A DNA stretch of 64,000 nt from Tethya wilhelma (GCA_964030475.1 CAXIPT010000002.1:11095588-11159587), one strand, 5' to 3'. Numbered from the stretch's first letter, positions 48,644-62,054 are shown. The notes: generated by a model from the letters alone, not told the origin. Program-made: numbers and translations.

Positions 48644-50385
48644 GCTCAGTTTAAGTCCCTTTGTGGGTTGTTTGGATGTGGTACTAGGAGTTCCTGGAGT
48701 GGCAGGGGGCTGGTCAGTGGGTGTGGCCAATGGACGACCGCTAAATGAGGGAAGCTCCTGCAATGATAGTTAATTTATGAAGCATAATAATAATAATTAT
48801 TAGTATTATCATTATCATTATTTGGACAATTTCTACTGAATTTTGAACAATTTCTAGAAAAATAAACGTCACACATTCTAATTTGAACTCTCATGCAGTT
48901 AAAACTCACAGCAGGTGTGTCAATGGTGGGTGTGGCCACCAGTGGAGTGGGAGGAGGCTCCTGTTTAGGCAGCTGCAAGGGTTGGACTTGACCTTTGAAC
49001 CCTGGTGACGTGAGTTTTGGAGATTCAAAATCTTGAGGAGTGGTTGGAGTGTACGTTGGACTCTGCAATAAAATGTTGGTGGTGACATTAAATTTGCTAG
49101 AATTGTTAGTTGTACTGGAGTTAAAAATATCTTTCCGAAGCCGACTATGTATGCGCGCACTTGGTCTTTGCTAACCAGATAATATGCAGCTAGTCTAGCT
49201 AGCCAAGACCCCCCTCCAACTTGGTAACACGACGGGGAGTAAGGTACAGGCTTACTAGACTTGCATGCAGCAGACATCTAAGAACAAGGCTATTACAGTA
49301 AATTACTATACATTAACACCATATATTCACTAACTTAGAAGTACTTAACTTTTGCAGTTTTTTAGTTTGGTTTTTTTACAGATCTAGTTTAGTGTACGGT
49401 AGTCACTATAGCCACGACACTCACATACCTGTATGGGTGGTGTGAACTCTGACCCCAAGCCGGCGGCATAGTCAGGTGTGGCAGTGAAGAGTGGAGTAGC
49501 AGGAGGGCCGAGGGGCGTGTCAGGCTCGGACTTGGAAGGGGTACGAACGGGTTTCTTTGTTTCAGGACGACCTGACTGAGTGTCGTCTGTCCCAGGTCAG
49601 GATGGATCAGGACAGGAGAGGCGTGTGCAGGCCAAGAGAGTGAAAGTGATAACACATTTCACGTGTTGTAGTTATCAAAACAGTAATACCGAGAGTACAC
49701 TTGGTAATACCTGTAGCAGGTTTCCTCTTCCTCCTGGTTGCTATGGGAACCTCATCAATATCCAGCAACTGTATATAAAAGAACGCCCACAATACATGCA
49801 GTGATGGAGCGAGAGGAGCACAGACATGGAACCAATCAAGATTCCACAGTAACCACTTCCTGCCAACCACTCACCTTGGTCCCTCTCTCCCTCTGGATGC
49901 GATTGGACATGCCCGGAATGGGAACCGATTTACGACTACTGGGAATACGTGTGGTCGGGACGAAAGGATTCGACCCTAAATAACAATAATAACAACAACA
50001 GTTATATCTGTGAAGGTGCTGTGGACACTAAGGTAAATTCATGTACGTTGCCATGGTTACCTGCTGTGGATGCCGAGAGCTGACGTTGCAGGAGATGGCG
50101 ATCTTTAACGAGAGAGCCAGTCTGAGAGAAGTCAGTGCCAGCTGTCAGTGAGGAAATAGAATTATCATACGTAATTGTCACAATTCCTGACTTGCAAACT
50201 CTACGATGTGTACCTCTTTGTAGCATCTCATTCCTCAACTGGACGCTGGCCTGAGGTCTCTTTTTCAGGACAAAGTGCTGATGACCTGTAGGCACAGAGT
50301 AGCCATGGCTACGCTCCAGGACAGAGTAATTCAGGTAGGCATATTCATGAGGAGTGAAGGAATGGTGGGTCTGTTTGCTTACTGC

Positions 50386-50441
<56 letters not shown>

Positions 50442-50838
50442 AATACACCATACAATATTATAAACAAACTTGGCAAGTATTATAAATTTGGTCATGCATT
50501 CACTAGGTCTTTTAACAATTAACCTTTTTATACACATGAGTAAGAAAACCATAACCGCGACATTCTTATCCTTAAACCACACTTAGCAACTGGAAATCCT
50601 TAAAGCCACACTTACCAACTGGCAAAAGGCAACCGACTATTGCATATTATGTGAGAACAGGGCACAAGAATGTCAAAAGCTATAGAGCTACTTTGAAATT
50701 TAATCCAGTACAGTTTGCACTAATAAGGTTATGGATAATTCAGTAGGCTTCTTGGCTCATGAATAACCAAATGAGATGTACGGTGTAACCTAATTGTAGT
50801 GTTAACACATTCTCTAGCAATCAGTGCTACAAGTCCGA

Positions 50839-50874
<36 letters not shown>

Positions 50875-53328
50875 CATACATCTGAGAGAGAGAGAGAAAC
50901 TCGCTGAATTAGGCATTCAAAGACTTTATAATGTATGCTAGAGTTGTGCTAGCTATATATAAACAACAGTGTGTGTGTAATTTTTTTAGTCTAATTCTCT
51001 GCTCCATTCGACTAGAATTAGAAGGACCTGGGTTCGAATCCCAGGTAGACCTCAAGATATTTNTTCATTTTTTGTGCCCAAGTCTTGGCCGGTAATCTAA
51101 TCCTGCCTGCTATACTTTATTCTACTTTGTAGTGAAATGATATAGGTCTGGATTGGCAGGAATTTGAACCATTAAAATGTGAGCTATTTAAGTACAGATC
51201 ATTCTTTGTTTACAATAATTTAGCTATGAGGGATCAAAATGAAAATGAAGTAGTCATGTGCCGAAATTGAGACCATTCCTTGTTCCAATACTTTTTACAG
51301 CACTGCCCATTCCTACACTGCTNAAAATGAAGTAGTCATGTGCCGAAATTGAGACCATTCCTTGTTCCAATACTTTTTACAGCACTGCCCATTCCTACAC
51401 TGCTTATTTTTTGAAAATTTTTTTTTTTGAAATTTATACTACTTGTTCATTCACTTTTTTCAACACTACAGTGAAGAGACTATCAGAGACTGGTTAGTCC
51501 CTATAAAAAGCTTGAGTTATCTGAGAAGCAGCTACATTGGCTGCTCTAGAGCAGCTTGTGCGCATGCGCGTTTAATGCCACGTGAATGACCTTTGAACTC
51601 TACCTACAAGAAGATGGCTACATTGAAGTACATGAATTTATACTCTATGTTTCAAAGCTTTCTAGTTTTTGTTTAGGCTTATTTGTGATGAAAACGAGTA
51701 TCAAGGAATGTAGTACCTATGAAAAGGAGTTATTTTGTGCTGTCAAAGTTGGCTCAACACTTTCTGGTTCTCTGGAAATGCTTTTCAAGTAAGTCAGTTA
51801 GGAAGTACGTACGTACGTAAGTTAGATGAACAAAAATGACACTATTGTGTCTTCCCACTAGCTCTCTCTACGAGTGCTGAGGAAAGGTTCTGTGAGTTTT
51901 AGGCCTTGCATACAATTGGTAATCTGTCAGCTAGAGACTGTGAGCAAATTTGAAAACTCAATTTTGTTTTGTTAGATTTTTATGATCATAAACATTTTGT
52001 ATTGTGCCTATGGGACATTCGGCCCATTCCTACTATACGTACTACCGTACGTATGATATGTATGCACACGCTTGGTCTTTGCTAACCAGATAATATGCAG
52101 CTAGTCTAGCTAGCCAAGACCCTCCTCCAACTTGGTAACACGACAGGAAGCAGGGTACAGGCTTGCTAGACTTGCATGCAGCAGGCATCTAAGAACAAGG
52201 CTATTACAGTAAATTACTATACATTAACACCGTATATTCACTAACTTAGAAGTACTTATAACTTTTGCAGTTTTTTGTTTTGTTTTTTACAGATCTAGTA
52301 TCCCAATGAAACTAGGTTACCTAAAATTTTGAGCAGTGTACGGTAGTCACTATAGTCACGACACTCACATACCTGTATGGGTGGTGCGAACTCTGACCCC
52401 AAGCCGGCGGCATAGTCAGGTGTGGCAGTGAAGAGTGGAGTAGCAGGAGGGCCGAGGGGCGTGTCAGGCTCGGACTTGGATGGGGTACGAACGGGTTTCT
52501 TTGTTTCAGGACGACCTGACTGAGTGTCGTCTGTCCCAGGTCAGGATGGATCAGGACAGGAGAGGTGTGTGCAGGCCAAGAGAGTGAAAGTGATAACACA
52601 TTTCACATGTTGTAGTTATCAAAACAGTAATACCGAGAGTACACTTGGTAATACCTGTAACAGGTTTCCTCTTCCTCCTGGTTGCTATGGGAACCTCATC
52701 AATATCCAGCAACTGTATATAAAAGAACGCCCACAATACATGCAGTGATGGAGCGAGAGGAGCACAGACATGGAACCAATCAAGATTCCCTAGTAACCAC
52801 TTCCTGCCAACCACTCACCTTGGTCCCCCTCTCCCTCTGGATGCGATTGGACATGCCCGGAATGGGAACCGATTTACGACTACTGGGAATACGGGTGGTC
52901 GGGACGAAAGGATTCGACCCTAAATAACAATAACAACAACAGTTATATCTGTGAAGTAGATCTAAGGTGCTGTGGACACTAAGGTAAATTCATGTATGTT
53001 GCCATGGTTACCTGCTGTGGATGCCGAGAGCTGACGTTGCAGGAGATGGCGATCTTTAACGAGAGAGCCAGTCTGAGAGAAGTCAGTGCTAGCTGTCAGT
53101 GAGGAGATAGATATGTAATTGTCATAATTCCTGACTTGCAAACTCTACGATGTGTACCTCTTTGTAGCATCTCATTCCTCAACTGGACGCTGGCCTGAGG
53201 TCTCTTTTTCAGGACAAAGTGCTGATGACCTGTAGGCACAGAGTAGCCATGGCTACGCTCCAGAACAGAGTAATTCAGGTAGGCATATTCATGAGGAGTG
53301 AAGGAATGGTGGGTCTGTTTGCTTACTG

Positions 53329-53374
<46 letters not shown>

Positions 53375-54095
53375 GCCAGACAAACAGTATTGGATGGGCA
53401 GTCACAGATATATGACTTTAAAGAAAAAATAATACTCAAGGCCTATAAATAAACTGGACAGTGTATAACACAAGACCTCCTACCAGTTAACTACAGCTGT
53501 GACTAACTCCAGCCTACAGACATTTTCCAATTCTTTTATGACTTTTGCCATGTACTGTAAGCTAAAGAAAAAGATGGCTCTAGCTAAGATAGCCAGACCC
53601 CAGTACCCCCCACCCCCTCCATTGACTCACATGCCTTGCTGATCTCCTCCGCCAGTCCCTCCATGGTCCCCTCCATCACCTGGTCCACACTCACGGACTG
53701 GGAGTAAGGGAACGGGGCCAGGATGCTCGCAAACAGCCTCACCCACTCGTCGCCATCACGACGGGCCAGACGGATGATCTGGTGCATCTCTTTGGAACAC
53801 TAGTGATGATGTCATTGGTGAATGGTGATGCATAATGATGTCGTAGGTCAGTGGTGATGTCATAATTGTGTAATGATGACAAGGTATATTATGTACGTAC
53901 CTGGGTAATGGTACGAGGAGTCATGCCAACAAACGAGAGGAGGACTTTGACCTTTGCTACTCCATCAAAGGAGCTGAACTGGTCGGCCACGATGGCTAGC
54001 TTGTCTTCGTTCCAAGCCAGGTTAGAAGCCGACCAGCCATCCTCACCTTTCAGCTTGCTCAGGAGATAGTGCAGAGCTTCATCTCTCTCCGCCAT
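45153..54095 (-). CDS. NELFA: NELF-A, negative elongation factor subunit (allelic copies of exons interleaved)
   Basis: ATG 54095. Exons 53901-54095 and 53631-53799 form the N-terminal helical domain (MAERDEALHYLLSKLKGEDG; WVRLFASILAPFPYSQSVSV). Then 53158-53325 (HQHFVLKKRPQASVQLRNEM), 53012-53092, 52819-52919 (GSNPFVPTTRIPSSRKSV), 52655-52712 (LLDIDEVPIATRRKRKP) and 52373-52519 (TPDYAAGLGSEF). The 3' part is 46377-46528, 46114-46227, 45903-46002 (AVAQEMFKESPSLSREQKAL, ILGFMAGSR) and 45643-45839 (ILFETVFEMNYTNGQWRKL, stop). Almost every block matches animal NELF-A in order. A second set (50215-50381, 50061-50141, 49874-49974, 49711-49768, 49429-49575, 48910-49062, 48644-48757, 48443-48542) and a second last pair (45431-45530, 45153-45349) are near-identical. 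N joins separate the sets, so I read one gene in two haplotypes, not a duplicated gene. NELF holds RNA polymerase II in promoter-proximal pausing. The Rab gene starts 355 bp upstream, divergently. Confidence 0.92.
45351..45392. repeat. (TG)n before the NELF-A last exon
   Basis: On the sense strand (CA)n runs to the acceptor CACACAG of the last exon. In the allelic copy at about 45840-45880 the run is shorter and impure. Confidence 0.9.
45578..45632. repeat. (CT)n microsatellite ending at an assembly join
   Basis: On the NELF-A sense strand this is (GA)n following a donor. The contig ends in it at the N at 45633, and the next contig restarts at the last exon. Confidence 0.9.
46061..46111. repeat. 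(CT)n next to a NELF-A donor
   Basis: Sense strand reads exon then GTAA(GA)n: the microsatellite begins inside the donor consensus of the exon 46114-46227. The same is seen at 48591-48640 in the other haplotype. Confidence 0.9.
46617..47304 (+). mobile_element. Foldback element in a NELF-A intron
   Basis: Arms at about 46618-46725 and 46837-46938, then a body with TGCGCATGCGCA (47040-47051) and a right end near 47304. The left flank GAAGCCTACTA matches the uninterrupted site GAAGCCGACTATGTATG at 49138-49154 in the other haplotype. Confidence 0.85.
47306..47862. repeat. Heptamer-based minisatellite (TATACTG / GTGAACT)
   Basis: About 550 bases made almost wholly of 7-base units TATACTG, GTGAACT and GTGACAG in higher-order blocks. 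It starts at the right end of the foldback element and stops at another foldback arm. Confidence 0.9.
47868..48148 (-). mobile_element. Reversed foldback arm and loop, ending at a gap
   Basis: Reversed arm, then loop sequence whose complement reappears at about 51080-51250, beyond the next contig. The two pieces probably belong to one element split by the inserted contig 48150-51062. Confidence 0.7.
48157..48353 (+). CDS. Orphan exon, leishmanolysin-like (M8) peptidase
   Basis: After an acceptor CCCTCAG a 197-base open exon reads CRQCGSVDPCTVDNITVAAF, then GHFILFVSISDSEICDSS and GYAGTCQMESQYDR, ending at GTGAGG. The pattern (Cys-rich, F-LFVS, C, AxxCQ, DR) fits the pro-region side of leishmanolysin-like metallopeptidases; the HExxH exon is not in the window. 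It starts right after the N at 48149 and is followed by a TG run that flows into NELF-A intron sequence on the opposite strand, so it may be a chimeric join through the TG repeat. Confidence 0.5.
50387..50439. repeat. (GA)n; CT pyrimidine tract before a NELF-A acceptor
   Basis: Sense strand (CT)n then CCTGCAG acceptor at 50381. The allelic tract at 53331-53372 is shorter and has an A interruption. Confidence 0.9.
50996..51055 (+). repeat. tRNA-like fragment (T-arm)
   Basis: CCTGGGTTCGAATCCCAGG forms a perfect T-stem/loop of a tRNA, but the D-arm side does not fit a cloverleaf. Probably a tRNA-derived SINE piece near the end of a contig. Confidence 0.45.
51064..52058 (+). mobile_element. Foldback element in the NELF-A intron, right part, with duplicated join
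   Basis: Bases 51241-51322 are repeated immediately after the N at 51323, showing two overlapping contig ends that were not merged. The body has TGCGCATGCGCG (51559-51570) and CACGTG (51579-51584); the right end is near 52058. The right flank TATGTATGCACACGCTTGG matches the empty site at 49146. Confidence 0.85.
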
Positions 54096-54449
54096 GACGA
54101 GAAATTATTGCTAGTTTAGAGAGAAAATTAATATCATGCATCAGATTTGATTTTTTATTCATAGCAACAACAAATGCACTCACACGGATACTATACTTAC
54201 TATGCTAGATCTGTGTGTACCAATAGAGCAGTTTTGTCTTTGTTTTTCTCTCCAGAATTTCTTCTGCTTCGCTGTATATGATTGTGGTATAAATTTGCCT
54301 TCAGGCGGAGTCTGAGAATTATTTCCAATAAGTGCCCACCTTCTGACCAATGAATGTGGGTGGGTCAAAGCTGAACATATGTACATGTATAGTGTGAAGT
54401 GATCTTATTCAAGTCGTACATCTATTCTTCCAGCCACTGTACAGCCGAG
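54096..54449. promoter_or_regulatory. Bidirectional promoter region, NELF-A / Rab
   Basis: A 354-bp gap between two divergent start codons. No distinct motif beyond AT-rich stretches. Confidence 0.45.
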
Positions 54450-56919
<2,470 letters not shown>

Positions 56920-57582
56920 AGAGAGAGAGAGGGACTAGCTATAGCCAGTGGTCAGTGATCAGATGTCTGTTGGTGTGTGTGTATGTGTGTGTGTGCGTGT
57001 GTGTGTGTAGTAAATTGTTGTAAGCCAAGTTAATTGTTTTGGAATGAATGCTTGTATGTGCAAATCTGTTTCTTTTGTGTGACCGCCTTTTTTTTAAATC
57101 ACACAATTTTACTTTCTGAAGTGTGTCCATGTGTACATGTATAATACATCATGTGATGTCATGTGACCATGCATTATTACATTTGATGTGACCCATATTA
57201 CATACGGAAGTTGCCTTAGTTTAAAGTAAAGTCAACCAATTGCAAGTATACGTAGTTTATATAATAGACAGTGCATGACAATAATTATAACAAGTGAGTA
57301 TAATACATTATTTTATAGGACATAATTAATTATTACTATAAAAAATATTGATTTTNTACCGCTTAAGTTCGCTTCCTCACTGGGATTTACGTAGTATTGC
57401 CCACACACCCACTTGAGATACATCATTGTGGTCATGACCTGATTCTGGTCATTGGCACAAACGTAGTATAAGTAAGCCAGACTAGTATGTGCCTAAATTA
57501 GATTTCAGTCAAGTATAGTTCACCTTTGTTTGTAGCAGAGTAAATAGTCATTAATATTATAGCTATTTGTTTTCTCTAGCTC
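56920..57582. other. Rab 3' region and gap, no gene seen
   Basis: Rab 3' UTR with short GA and TG runs, AT-rich sequence, and the N at 57356. An upstream exon of the death-domain gene could be lost at that gap. Confidence 0.5.
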
Positions 57583-57966
57583 ATGCTGTCACTATTGCCA
57601 AAACTACATGTAGGTCCATCTCTTCCATCGTCAGCTCCAACATTTCGTGATTTCCTCATGATCAAGTGGAAGGATGATGGAGGGAGCGAGAAACGGTTCA
57701 AGCTCTTCCACTCCATCTCCCACAAGTGGCATGACATAGGGGTGCTGCTGGGGATGGCGACAGGCCCTCTAGAAACCATCTCCTTGAAGCACCAGAGGGA
57801 CCCTGGTCCTTGTTGTAAGGAGGTGTTCAACAAGTGGTTGGATAATGGTTCTGAACACTATCCCATAACCTGGGAGGGACTTACTGAACTTTTAGAGGAT
57901 GCTGATTTACCACAAGTAGCAGAACAACTGAAACTTGCATTATCTAGACAATTTCACACTCCTTAG
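57583..57966 (+). CDS. Death-domain protein (last or only exon)
   Basis: An acceptor TTTCTCTAG at 57579 precedes ATG 57583; 127 residues to TAG. The C-terminal 90 residues follow the death-domain pattern: KWHDIGVLLGMATGPLETIS, a charged turn, FNKWLDNG, then TWEGLTELLEDADLPQVAEQ and L-L. No enzymatic or membrane segment. As an acceptor precedes it, upstream exons may exist, possibly lost at the N at 57356; if not, it is a stand-alone adaptor. Death domains recruit partners in apoptosis or innate immune signalling. Confidence 0.75.
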   Translation: MLSLLPKLHVGPSLPSSAPTFRDFLMIKWKDDGGSEKRFKLFHSISHKWHDIGVLLGMATGPLETISLKHQRDPGPCCKEVFNKWLDNGSEHYPITWEGLTELLEDADLPQVAEQLKLALSRQFHTP

Positions 57967-58266
57967 AAATCATTTGCAACTCAATATATATATATATATC
58001 CCAATCCTCTTTCCCACTGTGCATTATTGCAATATTAAACTTCAATTATTATGTTATTGCAGTATAATTATTGTTACATAGTACACTGCTGCAATTGCAT
58101 GGTTAATTGCAATTGAGCGCAATATTGTGATACAACAGGTAATGGTCGTCACTAATCTTGACGGTACGTACAAACGCATGCGCATGCGCAACGTTTCACA
58201 TCGCAGAAATGCTACACTCCTCTAGCTCTACCAACAATTCTAACTGAATTGAAAGCGGAATCATAA
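57967..58266. promoter_or_regulatory. Region upstream of the type II membrane gene, with NRF1-like palindrome
   Basis: TGCGCATGCGCA at 58179-58190 lies about 80 bp upstream of the next ATG. A short TA run is at about 57985. Nothing else is seen. Confidence 0.45.
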
Positions 58267-59516
58267 ATGAGAAGAGAAGTAAGAAAACTAGTTCTGATTA
58301 TCATTTCACTGATATTACTATTATGTAGTGTGCCAGTAGTGTTCAACAGGATGAAATCACACCTTTTATCACCTCTCAGTCTCAACCAACAACATACCAT
58401 CAGCACTTATGATCATCGATATCAAACAGCACCAATGAATAACTGGCTACAACAGTTCCCTTCACCCACTGAAGGAGCAAATTCATATGCTATCAAGAAG
58501 GAGGTCAACAAGTCAATTGTAGCTGGTCGTGGCAGTTTGCCCCACGAGGATATCAAAATGATGAATTACAAAGATGGTTTTATTGGTGAGAATGTTTGCT
58601 GCAAAGCTTTATCTAGATCTACTTCATGTCCTAAAAGTGGAGATCCAGTTGAAAAGCTCAAACTAAAGACCACTGTACATCAAGTGGAATCATTAGAGTG
58701 CTCTTGCATTGACTACTTTACATGCAGGCTAGTGGTGGTGAGTGGCTTTTCAAGCAACCACTTCAAAGAAGCTCAAGATATGATAGCATCTGTACAACAC
58801 AATCTTCCCCATACAAAGTTGATTGTGTATGATTTGGGACTGTCCACCAGTGAAATCCAATCTGTTCGAAGCTACCGCAATGTTGAATATCGCAGGTTTA
58901 ACTTCAATAGCTAACCAAGTCACCAAGAAACTTGAAAACATATGCTTTTAAACCACTTGTAGTGAATGAGGTCTCACAGGAATATGAAATCATGATGTGG
59001 GCTGATGCAAGTGTTCGGGTCATGGGACCCATTGCCGAAACCCTCTTTCCATATTTCAGTGTTTTCCCATTTCAATCAGGCCCATTGCATTCAAGAATGA
59101 CCCCAATTGTATCAACAACACATGACAGAATGCTAGAATACTTAAACATCACTCAGACACGACATGAACTAAAGGATTTCAATACTCTCCAGGCTGGCAG
59201 TTGGATAATGTGGATGAATAAAACTGTGAGAGAGAAAATACTCAAGCATTGGGTAAATTGTGCTTTACATCAGGAGTGCATTGCACCAAAAGGTTCCCGA
59301 AGATCACCATGTAATTTCAAAGATATTTTTAATGGAGAGTATTGGAATTGCCATCGCTATGATCAGTCAGCATTGAACTTCATCTTGATAAGAGAGTTTG
59401 GATTGGACATTTGGGATTCGGTCTACCACCATAAGGAGGTGGAGACAGTCCTGAAGATTAAGAGAGCTGTAACTAATTACTTTACTCCAGTACCATGTCC
59501 GGAGAAAGTGAAGTAA
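58267..59516 (+). CDS. Intronless type II membrane protein, DUF1647/glycosyltransferase-like, one frameshift
   Basis: ATG 58267. Short basic cytosolic start, then a membrane anchor (LVLIIISLILLLCSVPVVF), a Cys-containing stem, and a luminal domain beginning LVVVSGFSSNHFKEAQDM with LPHTKLIVYDLGLS. Frame 1 stops at 58912 (TAA), but the adjacent frame continues at once with RNLKTYAFKPLVVNE, MMWADASVRV, GSWIMWMNKTVREKILKHW and YDQSALNFILIREFG, to TAA at 59514. The break removes about one base. The two parts make one domain like the DUF1647 family (widespread in invertebrates; nucleotide-sugar transferase-like fold suspected). No introns in 1.25 kb, unlike its neighbours, suggesting a retrocopy or ancestrally single-exon gene. 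Pseudogene or base-calling error cannot be separated here. Confidence 0.7.
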
Positions 59517-60130
59517 CATGTTTCTAGCTACACATGTCCAAGACGTCTATGGCTACCTCTAATATAAAATTTAACATACCTATTATTGTTATAGGGGCAA
59601 CATATACATCATGCATACAGGGCTGCCATGGGCTTGTGTGTGTACACGTCTGTCTGTTTCCACGCAGCATGGATATATAAACAATTGCAGCTCTGGGTCA
59701 AAATGGATACTACGACTAAATTGCATGTGCTCATTAATCAAAGCCTTACACTGATTAAATTCCTAGGTTTGTAGCCATTTGTTCTTTTTATTGTTGTTGC
59801 TAATAATTTGATGTTGATAACAGATACCTATCAGTGTGGATATACATGTAGTCCTACATCAGTGACAGCTAACGTACAGGTGTTATTAGCCAAGTTAATG
59901 ACCTGCAGATGTGCAACGTGGGACACTAGTAGATGGCAGTTAATTGAACAACGTTAAGTAGCATAGCTACCAAGTTTGAAATCATGCATCACAGTTCCCA
60001 GTGACAAGCAAAAATGAAGACATGATTGTTAGTCTGAACATAGCAAAGATGTGTAGAGCTGTAAACAGGCTGTGATCAAAACATACAGTACAACAAGCAG
60101 TGTGCTACTGAGTTTGTGGTACGCCATGAC
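59517..60130. other. Intergenic, no feature seen
   Basis: AT-rich; 3' sides of the type II gene and of MRPS21. No repeats or open frames of interest. Confidence 0.5.
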
Positions 60131-60496
60131 TCAGAACACTGGTGGTAGAGGGTCGTGTTGCTTCATGACAAACTGCACCTTCCTCTTCATCTCTCTGTTG
60201 TAGAGTCTGTAGCACTTCAAGTACTCCAGTCTCTCTCTCTTCTTTGTCGGCTTCTCATAGTACCTCCTTTGCTTCACCTAATGAAGATCACAGGGAAGGG
60301 AATAGAAGTCACACTGTCACTCAGATCACTGAAGTTATTCTCACAAGCAAAGTTTTAGCTACCTTCTCTAGTAATCCAGTGTTGTTCATTATTCTTTGAA
60401 TGGAGTTATAGGCTGCCAATAGTGATCTGTTTCCCACATAAACCGTTCTCGAAGTCAGTGGGATCTTGGAAGCAACTTGAGGGAGGCGAGAGGCCA
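60131..60496 (-). CDS. MRPS21: Mitochondrial small ribosomal subunit protein bS21m
   Basis: Two exons: 60363-60496 (ATG 60496) and 60131-60277 (TGA). About 93 residues, the usual length. The sequence ISTR-like start TSRTVYVGNRSLLAAYNSIQ, then NTGLLEKVKQRRYYEKPTKK and RLYNREMKRKVQFVMKQ follows the S21 family closely (RRYYEKP is its signature). It binds small-subunit rRNA in the mitochondrial ribosome. The start codon is about 270 bp from the divergent Arg/Ser-rich gene. Confidence 0.93.
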
Positions 60497-60767
60497 TGTG
60501 ATGTAGCCAGTGGCAGTGCAGTGGAGTGTGTCAGATTTCTAACTGGTAATGGTCGTCACGAAGTCTGACGCATGTTGACACTATTAAACGTTCTGCAACA
60601 TCTTTCCCACTCCTAGGAGAATACTGTGCAGTTTTTAAGACGAGGTAAGAGATGTTGTGACTTTTAAAGCTCGTTCTCCATTTGCAAATGGCGTTTAAAC
60701 CAGTGTGTAATTGGTAGCATGGCAGAAATGTCAAATATTGGTGGTCATTATTTAGAGTAAACCTGCC
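60497..60767. promoter_or_regulatory. Bidirectional promoter region, MRPS21 / RS-rich gene
   Basis: A 271-bp gap between divergent start codons; no clear motif. Confidence 0.45.
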
Positions 60768-61699
60768 ATGGGTTCTTCAAAGAGAGAAGACAGTGAGAGG
60801 GAGAGCAGGAAGAAACACAAGCATGGCAATTTGAGTGATGAAGAAGGAGAAAGTAAGTTTAGACAGTCATGTTTGTGTATAATTGAGGTGTAGGGGAGTA
60901 GCTACCCACCATATATGCATAGGCTTTAACCTTCTGTGCACCCATTCCACTGTTGATGGTTCATGGTGTAAAAGGTTGTACGTACATTGATATAATTTTT
61001 TCACAATTATGTAAACTATACAATTTTTTTTGTATTTTATAGGATCAAGTAGAAAGCGAAAGAGATCAAGAGACAGGTATTGAATTGATTTCATTGACAA
61101 TCATCCTTCTGGCCACCTGCCCTTGCTGATATGCATCATTTGTCACCTGCTCATTCCATGGATGCTTGCAGGTCAAGGTCTCGTGAAAGGAGGCGGTCTA
61201 AATCAAGAGAGAGAAAGAGGTCGAGGTCACGAGATCGTAAAAGGTCACGGTCCAGAGAGAAGAAGAGGTCAGATAGAAAGAGGTCAAGGTCCAGGTCACG
61301 AGAGAGAAGGCGCTCAAGATCACGGGAGAGAGAAAGAAAGAGAAAGAGGTCTCGTTCCAGAGAGAGGAGGAGGTCACGATCGAGGGAGAGATCACCAGGG
61401 AGAAAGTCAGCTAGGAGAGAGAAGGACTCCTCTAGGAAGAAAGATGGTTGGTGTCCATTAGTCTAACTGTAGATACTGTACTATTGGCTAACATGTTTCT
61501 GAATGTTACTAACCATAGCCATGACTATAGTAATGTACAGACATACATGTTCATACATTCTGCCCATGCTTTGATCAACTCTCACTCCCTTCCACAGATC
61601 GTGGCCATCGTTCCAGTGATGAGGAGGTGGAGAGAGGTGAACCAAAGAGAAAGAGAAGAGAGGCTTCATCTCCTCCTAGAAAGAGCCATGACAAAGATG
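60768..61699 (+). CDS. Arginine/serine-rich nuclear protein, 5' exons only
   Basis: ATG 60768 (MGSSKREDSERESRKKHKHG). Exons: 60768-60852, 61043-61076, 61172-61446 (long RS domain of RSRSRERRRSKSRERKRSRS type) and 61598-61699 (RSSDEEVERGEPKRKRREAS, donor GTAGGT). The next exon is not found; a minisatellite follows. An N-terminal RS domain is seen in splicing factors and in spliceosomal DEAD-box proteins, but nothing after the RS part is available, so the family is open. Expected in nuclear speckles. Confidence 0.75.
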
Positions 61700-61719
61700 G
61701 TAGGTTTGGTATAGCCTTG

Positions 61720-62054
61720 AGCTTCAAGAGCCTTCCTCTTTCCTATCTCTGCCCCTGTCATTATTAGGTTCCCTTCTCATATCTCTGCCCCTGTCATTAT
61801 TAGTCCCCTCTCATATCTCTGCCCCTGTCATTATTAGGTTCCCCTCTCATATCTCTGCCCCTATCATTATTAGGTTCCCTTCTCATATCTCTGCCCCTGT
61901 CATTATTAGGTTCCCCTCTCATATCTCTGCCCCTGTCATTATTAGGTTCCCTTCTCATATCTCTGCCCCTGTCATTATTAGGTTCCCCTCTCATATCTCT
62001 GCCCCTATCATTATTAGGTTCCCCTCTCATATCTCTGCCCCTGTCATTATTAAG
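61720..62054. repeat. 36-bp minisatellite resembling repeated 3' splice sites
   Basis: About nine units of CTCATATCTCTGCCCCTGTC plus ATTATTAGGTTCCCYT. Each unit is pyrimidine-rich on the plus strand and ends ATTATTAG, like an acceptor. It lies where the next RS-gene intron should end. The minus strand is open over six units, but a 2-base change near 61802 breaks it, so I do not call it a gene. Confidence 0.85.

Larger units (their letters stand above)
48354..51062. other. Second-haplotype contig of the NELF-A middle region
   Basis: Runs continuously through the site where the other copy has a foldback insertion (empty site at about 49146). Its two halves match 45900-46617 and 52060-53340. 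It ends near an AC run (50846-50870), a tRNA-like fragment and the N at 51063. Read as an allelic contig placed inside the first. Confidence 0.75.

Noticed and set aside
51001..51060. Functional tRNA gene
   Set aside because: Only the T-arm is good; no acceptor stem or anticodon arm can be paired convincingly.
45153..53325. Tandem duplication of NELF-A
   Set aside because: Introns are as similar as exons, contig joins separate the copies, and an unmerged overlap is visible; allelic interleaving is simpler.
61800..62030. Minus-strand open frame of 12-residue repeats (MRGEPNNDRGRD type)
   Set aside because: It is the translation of a 36-bp minisatellite; a 2-base indel breaks the frame at about 61802 and there is no splice or start context.
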